From SIG480 sp045586595 (GTDB lineage: Bacteria > Bacillota > Clostridia > Oscillospirales > JAAYXM01), in NCBI GenBank assembly GCA_045586595.1, contig JAZNAQ010000044.1, forward strand, positions 1-39,614: DNA of 39,614 nucleotides. Reading direction: 5' to 3'. How positions within the stretch are numbered: position 1 is the first letter of the stretch; every line of letters starts with the position of its first letter. Made by a program: the position numbers and the translations under genes. Below, in pieces: positions 28,190 through 36,169 of this stretch. The notes beneath the pieces were generated by a model. That model was not told the DNA's origin. It saw only the letters and a program-made list of their open reading frames with translations, and did not search any database.

Positions 28190-29168
28190 TGTTTATAATG
28201 AAAACCTTGACCGCATCGGAACAATTGAAACATGGGTTTCGCTTCTTTGGAGCGAAGGCTATAACACACAGGGCGATTTTCTTATTGAGGTTCAGCAAAC
28301 AAAAGCCGTTGCAAAACTTCTTAAAGTAGGAAACTACATAGGCAGAGGGGATTTTAAAACCCTTTGTCTTATTCGTTCTGTTGAAGTTAAAGACCACCTT
28401 ATTGTTGCAAACGGACACCCTGCTATAAACATTCTTTCGGAGAGGGTTTCAACGGTGGTTATTAAAAACCAAAACGCTGAAACGGCAATGAGAAGCCTTG
28501 TTTCCGATATGGCTGCATGGCCTTCGGTTGGTCTTGGAAATATTGAGGGAATTTCCGATAAATTCACAAGGCAGACAAGCGACAAAACAGTTCTTGCTTA
28601 CTGTGAAGAAATTGCGGCGGAAACAGACGTGGGGTTTATTTTTCGGCACGACAAGACAAACAAAAAACTTCTTTTTGAGGTTTATAAACCAAAAATTGAC
28701 AAGAATCTTAAATTCGCAACAAAGTTTGGAAACCTTTCTAAAACGGTTTATTCCGAGACTGACAATCGGTTTAAAAATGTTGCCGTTGTTGCCGGAGCGG
28801 GAGAAGACGATGCCCGAATAACCGTTGTTGTAGGAGATACGGCAAGCACTGGAACGGCAAGACGAGAACTTTATGTTGACGCAAGAAACGTTCAAATTGA
28901 AAACGGAGAAACGGAAACAAATTATAAAACAAGGCTTTCCAATTATGGACTCGAAAAGCTTGCGGAACAAATAAAAATTCAAAACATAAGTGTTGAAATC
29001 AACGACGAAGATTTTGGGAAAAGATATGAACTTGGAGATATAGTAACCTGCCTTCTTGACGATATCGGAATAAAAATCCAGACAAGAATTATTGGGTTTT
29101 CCTATACGAGCCAAAACAATCAAAACGAAGTCAGCCTTGAATTCGGCACACCTATTATACGGAGGTAA
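28176..29168 (+). CDS. Tail-associated protein (ReqiPepy6 gp37-like)
   Basis: This 330-residue baseplate protein closes the tail tip beneath Dit. It starts MKAFNVYNENLDRIGTIETW and has LWSEGYNTQGDFLIEVQQTK, a gp27-like core (FEVYKPKIDKNLKFATKFGN) and the end SLEFGTPIIRR, typical of the gp37/ORF6 N-terminal type. No C-terminal lysozyme or peptidase domain is attached. The start at 28176 lies 14 nt inside dit; the open frame further upstream has no ribosome site. Confidence 0.85.
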   Translation: MKAFNVYNENLDRIGTIETWVSLLWSEGYNTQGDFLIEVQQTKAVAKLLKVGNYIGRGDFKTLCLIRSVEVKDHLIVANGHPAINILSERVSTVVIKNQNAETAMRSLVSDMAAWPSVGLGNIEGISDKFTRQTSDKTVLAYCEEIAAETDVGFIFRHDKTNKKLLFEVYKPKIDKNLKFATKFGNLSKTVYSETDNRFKNVAVVAGAGEDDARITVVVGDTASTGTARRELYVDARNVQIENGETETNYKTRLSNYGLEKLAEQIKIQNISVEINDEDFGKRYELGDIVTCLLDDIGIKIQTRIIGFSYTSQNNQNEVSLEFGTPIIRR

Positions 29169-29171
29169 AAA

Positions 29172-29873
29172 ATGGCAATTATTACTTATCCGCTTAATAA
29201 CATCGACTATACGGCCGAAGATGCGGAAACTTACCTTTGCACAAGAAAAAGCGGAGTTTATTCCGCAGAAGATAACTTTGCTCTAACAATAAGCGGAAGT
29301 TCGAGCGTTTCCATTGGAAAAGGCCTTGCATGGATTAAAGACGGAGAATTTGCCGGAAAATCCGTTTTAAGCACCGAATCGGTGCTTATTAATATTCCGA
29401 TTGCGGACAGCGTGCTCAACAGAAAAGACAGGATCGTTATTCAGTTTGATAAGGCAAGCAACGCAACAAACATTGTGCTCAAACAGGGAACGCCCGCAAC
29501 GGCAGCAGAAGCACCGGGGCTTGTTCGTGACGGAACAATATATGAACTTGGCCTTTACGTTATTGAAATTCCTGCAGCAAATATTGCGCTGAACGCTTCG
29601 CAAATCTCTAACACGATGCTTGACGAAAACGTTTGCGGACTTATGAGGGACGCAGTTACCGGAATTCCGACAGCGTCGCTTTATACACAGGTTGAAGAAC
29701 TTATTGCACAGATAAAAAAACACCTTGAAGAAACACTTGCGGGAAACATTCCACGGCACGCAGAATCGCACGCAAAGGACGGAACAGATCCGATATCGCC
29801 CGAATCCATCGGAGCGGCAAGCATTGAATACGTTGAAAACGCAATCGGTTCCGTAATCGGGGGTGCTTATTAA
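29172..29873 (+). CDS. Baseplate/tail fibre protein with coiled-coil trimer region
   Basis: This 233-residue protein has an N-terminal beta domain (ALTISGSSSVSIGKGLAWIK, VLNRKDRIVIQFDK) like upper-baseplate proteins, a helical segment (QVEELIAQIKKHLEETLAGN), and the fibre attachment motif HAESHAKDGTDPISPESIGA near the end. It links the tip to the receptor-binding proteins downstream. It overlaps the next gene by one base (TAATG). Confidence 0.8.
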   Translation: MAIITYPLNNIDYTAEDAETYLCTRKSGVYSAEDNFALTISGSSSVSIGKGLAWIKDGEFAGKSVLSTESVLINIPIADSVLNRKDRIVIQFDKASNATNIVLKQGTPATAAEAPGLVRDGTIYELGLYVIEIPAANIALNASQISNTMLDENVCGLMRDAVTGIPTASLYTQVEELIAQIKKHLEETLAGNIPRHAESHAKDGTDPISPESIGAASIEYVENAIGSVIGGAY

Positions 29874-30349
29874 TGGCAAACAAACATTCAACCCTTACGG
29901 CTCTTTTTAAAGCGATAGCGGACGCAATAAGAGCAAAAAACGGAACAACAGCATCAATTATTGCAGATGATTTTCCTGATGAAATTGCAAAAATTGATAC
30001 GGCAAAACTCCAGGAAAAAACAGTCAATTCTTCCACGGCAAAACAAACAGTAACCCCAGACAGCGGATATAACGGCCTTTCCAAAGTTACGGTAAACGCC
30101 ATGGCAACAGCAACGCAGGCAACGCCGAGTATTACGATTTCCGCTTCGGGACTTATTACAGCGGCGGCGGCACAAAGTGCAGGCTATGTTTCGGCAGGAA
30201 CAAAAAGCGCAACAAAACAGCTTTCGACAAAAGCGGCGACAACGATTACTCCGACAACTTCTGAACAAACCGCAGTTGCGGCAGGAGTTTACACCACAGG
30301 AGCAATTAAAGTTGCCGCTATTCCTACCTATGATGGGACGGTGAGCTGA
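29873..30349 (+). CDS. Small tail fibre module
   Basis: This 158-residue protein begins with a helix (LTALFKAIADAIRAKNGT) and continues as beta-rich, Thr/Ala-rich repeats (SSTAKQTVTPDSGYNGLSKV, TTITPTTSEQTAVAAGVYTT) that are widespread fibre building blocks. It ends AIPTYDGTVS. It overlaps both neighbours by one base, so the three fibre genes are co-translated. Confidence 0.78.
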   Translation: MANKHSTLTALFKAIADAIRAKNGTTASIIADDFPDEIAKIDTAKLQEKTVNSSTAKQTVTPDSGYNGLSKVTVNAMATATQATPSITISASGLITAAAAQSAGYVSAGTKSATKQLSTKAATTITPTTSEQTAVAAGVYTTGAIKVAAIPTYDGTVS

Positions 30350-31218
30350 TGGCCAACAGAGCGACGATAACTTATAACGGAAAAACAATCTCAACCGAAG
30401 ACAGAGAGGGAAATTTTGCTGTTACTTATAACGGAAAAACTCTTGCAACCATCGCTCCGGGCAATACTAAAACGCTTAAATGTTCGGGCAAATATATGCT
30501 TACCAACGTCGTTGTTGGCGACAAAACTCTTGCTTGCGCGGAAAAACAGATGCTTGCGGATGTTGTTGTTGCAGTTGTTTCACTTTTTCCTTCGGAACCG
30601 ACGTCTTATTCGCTTATCGGAACTTATGAAGCTTCTTCGATATTTACAGCACCGGAAGACGGTTATTATCAAATTGAATTACACGGCGCAAGCGGGACAG
30701 GCGGTACAGCACGTTCGAGCGGTACAGATGGTATTCCGAGTGCCGGTGGCGGTGGCGGTGGCGGTTGTGCTATTTCAAGAATAAAAATGAAAAAAGGCGA
30801 TACCGTTACTTTTACTTTAGGTTCACCGAACACCTCAACTTCCTATTCAGCAACGTACGCCGAAAATTCAACAGCCGTAATAAAAAGCTCTCTTGAAACT
30901 TATTCTGCTCTTGAAGTTACCGGAGCGGCCAACGGAACGAATACAAGTGGTTATTCAACCGGTAAAGGCGGCATTGGAGGAAAAGGCTCTAATGGTAATT
31001 ACGCAAATTATACAGGAGAAAAAGGTGAAGACGGCTCGCGAGTTGATCTTGAATGGGGGATTACTGTAACCGGAGGCAGCGGCGGTAAAGCCGGATATTC
31101 CGGAGGAAACGCCGGCGGTAAAGGTGAAGACAACGCTCTTGACACAATAGACCATAACAGGGGTTACGGCAAAAAAGCCTTTATCAAAATTTATCGCGGA
31201 AACACAAATCTTGCTTAA
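30349..31218 (+). CDS. Glycine-rich tail tip adhesin, copy 1
   Basis: This 289-residue protein has an N-terminal fibre repeat region (ATITYNGKTISTEDREGNF and ITYNGKTLATIAPGNTK share a unit), then FTAPEDGYYQIELHGASGTG and a glycine-rich C-terminal half with SAGGGGGGGCAISRIKMKKG, GKGGIGGKGSNGN and GGSGGKAGYSGGNAGG. Gly-rich blocks of this type form polyglycine-II helix bundles in the adhesins of some T-even phages. A paralogue lies at 34714. It is probably a receptor-binding tip. Confidence 0.78.
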   Translation: MANRATITYNGKTISTEDREGNFAVTYNGKTLATIAPGNTKTLKCSGKYMLTNVVVGDKTLACAEKQMLADVVVAVVSLFPSEPTSYSLIGTYEASSIFTAPEDGYYQIELHGASGTGGTARSSGTDGIPSAGGGGGGGCAISRIKMKKGDTVTFTLGSPNTSTSYSATYAENSTAVIKSSLETYSALEVTGAANGTNTSGYSTGKGGIGGKGSNGNYANYTGEKGEDGSRVDLEWGITVTGGSGGKAGYSGGNAGGKGEDNALDTIDHNRGYGKKAFIKIYRGNTNLA

Positions 31219-31232
31219 AGGGGAAGTAAAAA

Positions 31233-31616
31233 ATGGTAACAATTAATGAGAATATTGAACTTCTTTCCGTTACGGTCAACGAAGCATACAAAGAAAACGG
31301 CGAAGTTTGGGATAAGGTTTTGATTATTTGCTTTCCGAAAAGCGATTATCCTTTTGAGCAGGCAAAAGAATTTGCAAAAACTGCAAACAAAGTTTTTTGT
31401 ATGACAAAAGACAAAAGCTATGATTACACCGTTGACGGAATTATTGAAGAAAAAGAAAACGAATTTTATTCGGAATTTTGGGTGAACAACCCCGATGTTT
31501 TTGTTACAGAAAGCCTTGCACAAAAAATCGAAGAACAGCAGGCGGTTATTGAAAGTTCTGCAACAGAGGAACAGATTAACGAAGCTATTGCGGAAGGGGT
31601 GAACAGTATTGATTAA
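31233..31616 (+). CDS. Tail fibre accessory protein of unknown function
   Basis: This 127-residue protein has a mixed fold in its first 95 residues (WDKVLIICFPKSDYPFEQAK, NKVFCMTKDKSYDYTVDGII) and a C-terminal acidic coiled-coil-like helix (EEQQAVIESSATEEQINEAI). It starts at ATG 31233 after AAAGGGGAAG and overlaps the CBM-like gene by 8 nt. The location argues for a fibre or chaperone role; no domain was recognised. Confidence 0.68.
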   Translation: MVTINENIELLSVTVNEAYKENGEVWDKVLIICFPKSDYPFEQAKEFAKTANKVFCMTKDKSYDYTVDGIIEEKENEFYSEFWVNNPDVFVTESLAQKIEEQQAVIESSATEEQINEAIAEGVNSID

Positions 31617-32043
31617 CGACGCACTTAATGAGGTTAAGAAAATGGCGGAACTTGCTGCAAAAGACCTTCGCGCTCGTTCTCCCGAAATGGACGGAACAGA
31701 AATTATTGCAGAGGAAGAATACGTTCCCGACTGGAAAGCTGACAAGGATTACACTAATGTTACTGTTGGTGCTCCTGTTAAATTTGAAGAACAAATTTAC
31801 ACTTTGCTTCAACCGCATAATGCAAGTTATTACCCAAACACCCCGCCGGAACTTACAGCACTTTGGAGAATCAAACACACAACAAATCCGGAAAAAGCAA
31901 AACCTTGGATCAGACCGACAAACACATCGGATATGTATCTTTTGGGCGAATGTATGATTTTTACGGACGGTTTTAAATACAGAGCGGTTCGGGATACTGT
32001 TTACAGCCCTAAAGATTACGCGCCGGACTGGGAAAAACTTTAA
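31609..32043 (+). CDS. Carbohydrate-binding (CBM5/12-like) tail protein
   Basis: This 144-residue protein has a short N-terminal helix (NEVKKMAELAAKDLRA) followed by a chitin-binding type 3/CBM5/12-like module: VPDWKADKDYTNVTVGAPVK, then EQIYTLLQPHNASYYPNTPP and ALWRI. A second, weaker copy follows (KPWIRPTNTSDMYLLGE to PDWEKL). The regularly spaced Trp and Tyr would stack on sugars. It probably binds cell-wall or capsule glycans. It starts at TTG/ATT-rich 31609 (TTG), overlapping the preceding stop. Confidence 0.75.
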   Translation: MINDALNEVKKMAELAAKDLRARSPEMDGTEIIAEEEYVPDWKADKDYTNVTVGAPVKFEEQIYTLLQPHNASYYPNTPPELTALWRIKHTTNPEKAKPWIRPTNTSDMYLLGECMIFTDGFKYRAVRDTVYSPKDYAPDWEKL

Positions 32044-32064
32044 ACCACAAAGGGGGAGTTAATA

Positions 32065-32370
32065 ATGATGATGGGTGATTCTTATCTGCTTCCAATTAAA
32101 ATCGAAACGGCGGAAGGAACTGCAAACCCTTCTATGTTCGAAGAAATTGAGGTTTTTTTTGGAAATGTCCGAAAAACCTTTTTAAATGGCCAAATTGTTT
32201 TTGACGAAGAAAAAGAGGCCTTTATGGTGCCGCTTTCGCAAAAAGAAACTTTTCGGCAAAAAGAAAAAGTTTCAGTTCAAATAAGGGTCAAAACTTTTGG
32301 CGGCGACGTAATTGGAATTGACGCGGGAACGGTTGACCTTGCAAAAGCAACATCAAAGGTGGTGCTTTAA
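32065..32370 (+). CDS. Small beta-sandwich baseplate protein
   Basis: This 101-residue protein starts at one of three consecutive ATG codons (32065-32073) after GGGGGAG. Alternating strands (SYLLPIKIETAEG, EIEVFFGNVRKTFL, KVSVQIRVKTFGGDVIG) suggest a single beta sandwich like the N-terminal domains of upper-baseplate proteins. It precedes the collagen-like fibre and may attach it. The family is not certain. Confidence 0.7.
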   Translation: MMMGDSYLLPIKIETAEGTANPSMFEEIEVFFGNVRKTFLNGQIVFDEEKEAFMVPLSQKETFRQKEKVSVQIRVKTFGGDVIGIDAGTVDLAKATSKVVL

Positions 32371-32371
32371 C

Positions 32372-33574
32372 ATGGAAGAACTTAAAGCAACGATTATCAC
32401 GATGCCGCTACTTTCGGTCAATCTTCCGGGCTTCCACATTGGCGGGGAAAGTTGTGGGACAAGAAAACACAGTGAACTTTTGGAAAGAGAGTTTTTGAAC
32501 CAGCACCCCATAAGAGCAATTACGGGACTTGAAAAAGAGCTTGAAGAAAAACTTCCCCGAACGGAACTTAAAAACGCCATTGACCGGACGCTTTTTGAAG
32601 CAAAGGAAAGCGGAGATTTTAAAGGCGACAAAGGCGACAAGGGAGATAAGGGCGACAGGGGCGAACAAGGAATTCAAGGGCCACAGGGAAAACAGGGAAT
32701 TCAAGGCCCGCAGGGCATTCAAGGTGAACAAGGACCCCAGGGAAAAACCGGACCCGCCGGAGCACCGGGAGAAAAAGGCGCGAAGGGTGACAAAGGCGAC
32801 CCCGGCGAAAAAGGCGCAGACGGAGCACCGGGCAAAGACGGAGCACCAGGTGCGGACGGCAAACCCGGAAAAGACGGATACACTCCGATTAAAGGGATTG
32901 ATTATTTTGACGGTCAAGACGGAGTACCGGGCAAAAGTGCTTTTGAATATGCTGTGGAAAGCGGATATACGGGTACTGAAACACAGTTTGGCGAAGAACT
33001 TGCTTCTTCAAACGAAAGATTTGAAGCCATTGAAGAAGAACTTGACAGGCTCGGCGAAAATTCTGGCGGAACAGGTGAAAACGGAAAAGATGGATTTTCT
33101 CCCATTGTTGAGGTAACACCGATTTCTGGAGGACACAAAGTTTCAATTACTGATGCAACAGGCACCGAAACTTTTGACGTTATGAACGGAAAAGACGGCG
33201 AAAACGGAACTAATGGTGCAAACGGAAAAGATGGAGCCAACGGAGAACCGGGTAAAGATGGTGAAGACGGATTTTCTCCAACCATTGAAATTACTGAAAT
33301 TACCGGAGGGCACAAAATTTCTGTTACAGATATAAACGGAACACAAGATTTTAATGTAATGGACGGAACCGATGGGAAAGATGGCGAAGATGGGATTGTT
33401 CCAGAAGAAAAAACGGTAATTTCAATAGACTTTTCAGAATATGAAAGCAACGGGGAAATTGTTGAAACATATTCGGATAATTCAACTGTAACTTATAGTT
33501 TTCAATTTGATGCAAACAAAAACCCGACAAAAATAACAGATAGTAAAGGTAATGAAACTATTTTAATTTGGTAA
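32372..33574 (+). CDS. Collagen-like tail fibre
   Basis: This 400-residue protein has an N-terminal attachment region (1-82), a Gly-X-Y collagen segment (about 85-170, with GDKGDKGDRGEQGIQGPQG), the motif DGYTPIKGIDYFDGQDGV, a coiled coil (FEAIEEELDRLGE), two copies of a small domain (DGFSPIVEVTPISGGHKVS and DGFSPTIEITEITGGHKIS, each followed by Gly-rich linkers), and a C-terminal beta domain. It should form a trimeric triple-helical fibre. The start at 32372 is chosen because the upstream extension lies inside another gene. Confidence 0.88.
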   Translation: MEELKATIITMPLLSVNLPGFHIGGESCGTRKHSELLEREFLNQHPIRAITGLEKELEEKLPRTELKNAIDRTLFEAKESGDFKGDKGDKGDKGDRGEQGIQGPQGKQGIQGPQGIQGEQGPQGKTGPAGAPGEKGAKGDKGDPGEKGADGAPGKDGAPGADGKPGKDGYTPIKGIDYFDGQDGVPGKSAFEYAVESGYTGTETQFGEELASSNERFEAIEEELDRLGENSGGTGENGKDGFSPIVEVTPISGGHKVSITDATGTETFDVMNGKDGENGTNGANGKDGANGEPGKDGEDGFSPTIEITEITGGHKISVTDINGTQDFNVMDGTDGKDGEDGIVPEEKTVISIDFSEYESNGEIVETYSDNSTVTYSFQFDANKNPTKITDSKGNETILIW

Positions 33575-33591
33575 AGAAAGAAGGTAAAACA

Positions 33592-33792
33592 ATGGCATAT
33601 AAACGCGTTGAAATAGAACGTGTTGAAGCAAAAAGCGTTTCAAAAAGCGTTTTGGAAACTTTTGTTCTTGACAGTGCAGAAGATGTAAAAGATCTTCCGA
33701 CTTGTGACCCTATGAGCATAGCTATTGTCGCAAACGGCGGTGCAATTTTTATGGTAAACGCAAGCGGAGAATGGGTTAATTTTACAGACTGA
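33592..33792 (+). CDS. Small fibre accessory protein (66 residues)
   Basis: Starting at ATG 33592 with AGAAGG upstream, the protein begins YKRVEIERVEAKSVSKS and ends with strands AIVANGGAIFMVNASGEWVN. Short proteins ending in ...GEWV-F are often found beside phage fibres as trimer caps or chaperones. The function is inferred from position only. Confidence 0.68.
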   Translation: MAYKRVEIERVEAKSVSKSVLETFVLDSAEDVKDLPTCDPMSIAIVANGGAIFMVNASGEWVNFTD

Positions 33793-33811
33793 CCTGGTGA
33801 GGAGGGATTTT

Positions 33812-34678
33812 ATGGCATTTGATGTTTTATCCTTTGCAATCGGAAGGCAAACGGCAAAGGGTGGTTCCGGCGGCGGTTCGCTTCCTGCGGGAATTTATCT
33901 TAAACCTACCGGAATAAAACCGGTTAACAAATACAGTCAAATTTGGTTTTATCTTTCGGGTACTTTGTATGCAATGACGCTTCCTTTTGCAGGAAGTGGA
34001 AAAGATTATACAGTATATAGGTATGATAACGGAACCTGGACCGAAGTTGTTGCCCAATTTACTTTATACTCAAGCACTGATAACCACATCTGTGTTTTTA
34101 ACAACAAGTTGTATTTATTTTTATACAATACTACCCGTTATATGGTCTGGGACGGCGTGGCAGCAAGTTTTACAGAATATAACAGTCTTCCCAATAAGAT
34201 AAGCGGATCAAGCTGGTTTGTTCAAAACGGTAAATTAAAAATATATTCTTATTATGACGGAAAAATATATGTTTTGAACGAAGCGGAAAACACATGGACG
34301 GAAGAAGCGACAGTTGGTTCAACGTACGATTATTATTATTTTGCAAATATAGGCAATGATGTTTATGCAGTCAAAAATAGCGTAATATATAAATACGAAA
34401 ACGGCACTATGACACAAATTGCAACATTGAACTTTAATGCAGATGAAATAGTTGCGAGCGATAAATATGTATATTTGATGAGAGCTACAGAAGGGCAAAT
34501 ATCGCGGTTTAATCCTGCTGACAATTCGGTAACTTATCTGGGATATATTCCGAATAACGCACAAATTCGCTACGCAACGTATCTTGACGGAAAACCTTGC
34601 TGGGTAATGCAAAGTTATGCAAGCACCAGTTATCTTTACGGTGCGGCGTTTATGTATATTTGCGATGTTGTTGAATAA
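33812..34678 (+). CDS. Kelch-like beta-propeller receptor-binding protein
   Basis: This 288-residue protein has an N-terminal anchor (AFDVLSFAIGRQTAKGGSGG) and then about five blades with a kelch-type pattern: TVYRYDNGTWTEVV, YMVWDGVAASFTEYNSLPN, IYVLNEAENTWTEEATV, VIYKYENGTMTQIATL, ISRFNPADNSVTYLGYI. The high Tyr/Trp content on blade edges suits binding of a surface sugar or protein. ATG 33812 has GAGGAGG upstream; GTG 33797 overlaps the ribosome site and is rejected. Confidence 0.8.
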   Translation: MAFDVLSFAIGRQTAKGGSGGGSLPAGIYLKPTGIKPVNKYSQIWFYLSGTLYAMTLPFAGSGKDYTVYRYDNGTWTEVVAQFTLYSSTDNHICVFNNKLYLFLYNTTRYMVWDGVAASFTEYNSLPNKISGSSWFVQNGKLKIYSYYDGKIYVLNEAENTWTEEATVGSTYDYYYFANIGNDVYAVKNSVIYKYENGTMTQIATLNFNADEIVASDKYVYLMRATEGQISRFNPADNSVTYLGYIPNNAQIRYATYLDGKPCWVMQSYASTSYLYGAAFMYICDVVE

Positions 34679-34713
34679 CATTTTGGCAAAACAAATTCGA
34701 GGGGAGGTTTTTG

Positions 34714-35406
34714 ATGAACAAATTACGGCGAAGAATGATGATGGACGGAGAAACGGCGGGTTTTCCCGAAGTTCCGGAAAGATATATTGAAATAAAAACG
34801 ATAGACGGCGCGGAGGAATTTGTTGTTCCGAAGGACGGATATTATCAAATCGAAGTTTACGGAGCTTCCGGAAGCGGCGGAGCTGGAAAACATTTTTATA
34901 ACCTTTTCGGCGCAATCAGCATGGCGGCCGCAGGAGGCGGCGGAGGCGGAGGTTTTTCCGCTTCAAGGGTCAAGATGAGGAAAGGCGACAAAATCTTTTG
35001 CGCCGCGGGAGCGGTTGGAAACAGTTCCACAGCGAAGATCGAAAGTTCTATTGACCGAAGCCACAACATTACAGTTTATCCTGCGGAGAACGGAAAGGAA
35101 CCTCCGCATATATGGGACGACCCAAAAGACATTAATCTTGAGGGCGGAAACGGCGGAGCCGGCGGAAAGGCAGAGGGAGGAAACTTCCGGAACTTTGAGG
35201 GACTTTCCGGCGGAAAAGGAAGTTCCGACCCGAAAGCAAAAGAAGCTCCGGCGGCGGGAACAAAAGGTATTTCACAGGCCATTGGCGGAAGAAACGGGGG
35301 ACTTGGAGGAACGATATTCGATTCCGGTTCATGGGGACTTCACAGCCGTGACGGAAAGAAAGGCGAAAACGGATTTATAAAAATTTATGCCGGCAACAAA
35401 AACTGA
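34714..35406 (+). CDS. Glycine-rich tail tip adhesin, copy 2
   Basis: This 230-residue paralogue of the 30349 protein shares the core VPKDGYYQIEVYGASGSGG, the poly-Gly block AAGGGGGGGFSASRVKMRKG and the end GENGFIKIYAGN (copy 1 ends KKAFIKIYRGN). It lacks the N-terminal repeat region of copy 1, having only a 25-residue leader. Gly-rich helix bundles may present variable loops to the receptor. ATG 34714 has GGGGAGG 6 nt upstream. Confidence 0.78.
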   Translation: MNKLRRRMMMDGETAGFPEVPERYIEIKTIDGAEEFVVPKDGYYQIEVYGASGSGGAGKHFYNLFGAISMAAAGGGGGGGFSASRVKMRKGDKIFCAAGAVGNSSTAKIESSIDRSHNITVYPAENGKEPPHIWDDPKDINLEGGNGGAGGKAEGGNFRNFEGLSGGKGSSDPKAKEAPAAGTKGISQAIGGRNGGLGGTIFDSGSWGLHSRDGKKGENGFIKIYAGNKN

Positions 35407-35419
35407 GGGAGGAAAACAA

Positions 35420-35581
35420 ATGGAAATCCCTGAAGTGATAATTTGTGCCACACTTCTGGCGGGAGCAATCGGAATGATTGGCGGTCAGGTTATGATATGG
35501 CTTATAGAAAAAACAGAACATCCACCGGATGAAAACAGAAAAAAAGAAAAAGGAGGAAAATCCGATGGACGTACATATTGA
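35420..35581 (+). CDS. Small membrane protein of the lysis module
   Basis: This 53-residue protein has one transmembrane segment (about 5-30, VIICATLLAGAIGMIGGQVM) and a charged tail (ENRKKEKGGKSDGRT). ATG 35420 follows GAGGGAGG. It overlaps the next gene by 17 nt. It may be a holin-associated or antiholin peptide; that is inferred from its neighbours. Confidence 0.65.
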   Translation: MEIPEVIICATLLAGAIGMIGGQVMIWLIEKTEHPPDENRKKEKGGKSDGRTY

Positions 35582-35894
35582 CGCGCAGGCAATTATAACT
35601 GCTGCGGCTTTTCTCGGAGCTTTGACTGCAATTTTTGTTTTTGTAAAAAACGGTTTTAAATGGTTTTTGAAACCGGAAAAACTTGAAACGGAAATTAAAT
35701 CGCTTCGGGAAAAACATGAAAACGATATGGCTGAAAGCAACGAAGAAAGACAGCTTATATGTTTTGCGCTTGCGGCTTGCCTTGACGGACTTCAGCAACT
35801 TGGCTGTAACCATACGGTTACAGAAGCAAAAAACAAAATGGACAAACACTTAAATGAAAAAGCACACGCCTATAAGAAAGGAGAAAATTTATGA
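35565..35894 (+). CDS. Membrane protein of the lysis module, holin-associated
   Basis: This 109-residue protein has an N-terminal transmembrane segment (about 8-28, AIITAAAFLGALTAIFVFVK), a basic patch (KNGFKWFLKPEKLETEIKSL), and a helical soluble part (AACLDGLQQLGCNHTVTEAK). This layout is frequent directly upstream of phage holins. ATG 35565 follows AGGAGG. It overlaps the holin gene by 4 nt. Confidence 0.75.
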   Translation: MDVHIDAQAIITAAAFLGALTAIFVFVKNGFKWFLKPEKLETEIKSLREKHENDMAESNEERQLICFALAACLDGLQQLGCNHTVTEAKNKMDKHLNEKAHAYKKGENL

Positions 35895-36169
35895 AAATCA
35901 ACTGGAAAGTAAGAATCAAAAACCCGGTCTTTTGGACCACAATTATTCCCGCGGTTGTAGCTTGCGTTTACACCATTCTCGGCGCTTTCGGAATTGTTCC
36001 GGCACTTACCGAAAATATGGTGCTTAATATTATGACGGCTGTAATCACCGCACTTACCATGCTGGGCGTTCTTGTTGACCCGACCACCAACGGAATCGGG
36101 GACAGCAAACTTGCGCAGACCTATACCGCACCGAGAAAAGACGATGTTGCAGAGGAAGAAGGAATCTGA
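35891..36169 (+). CDS. Holin, phi-LC3 family
   Basis: This 92-residue holin begins INWKVRIKNPVFWTTIIPA, the hallmark of the phi-LC3 family, and has two transmembrane segments (about 12-33 and 40-62). The C-terminal part has VDPTTNGIGDSKLAQTY and a charged end. It permeabilises the membrane at the time of lysis so that the amidase can act. It ends directly against the endolysin start. Confidence 0.92.
   Translation: MKINWKVRIKNPVFWTTIIPAVVACVYTILGAFGIVPALTENMVLNIMTAVITALTMLGVLVDPTTNGIGDSKLAQTYTAPRKDDVAEEEGI

Noticed and set aside
32529..33116. 195-codon second frame inside the collagen-like gene
   Set aside because: Produced by the repetitive Gly-X-Y coding sequence; no ribosome site or sensible product.
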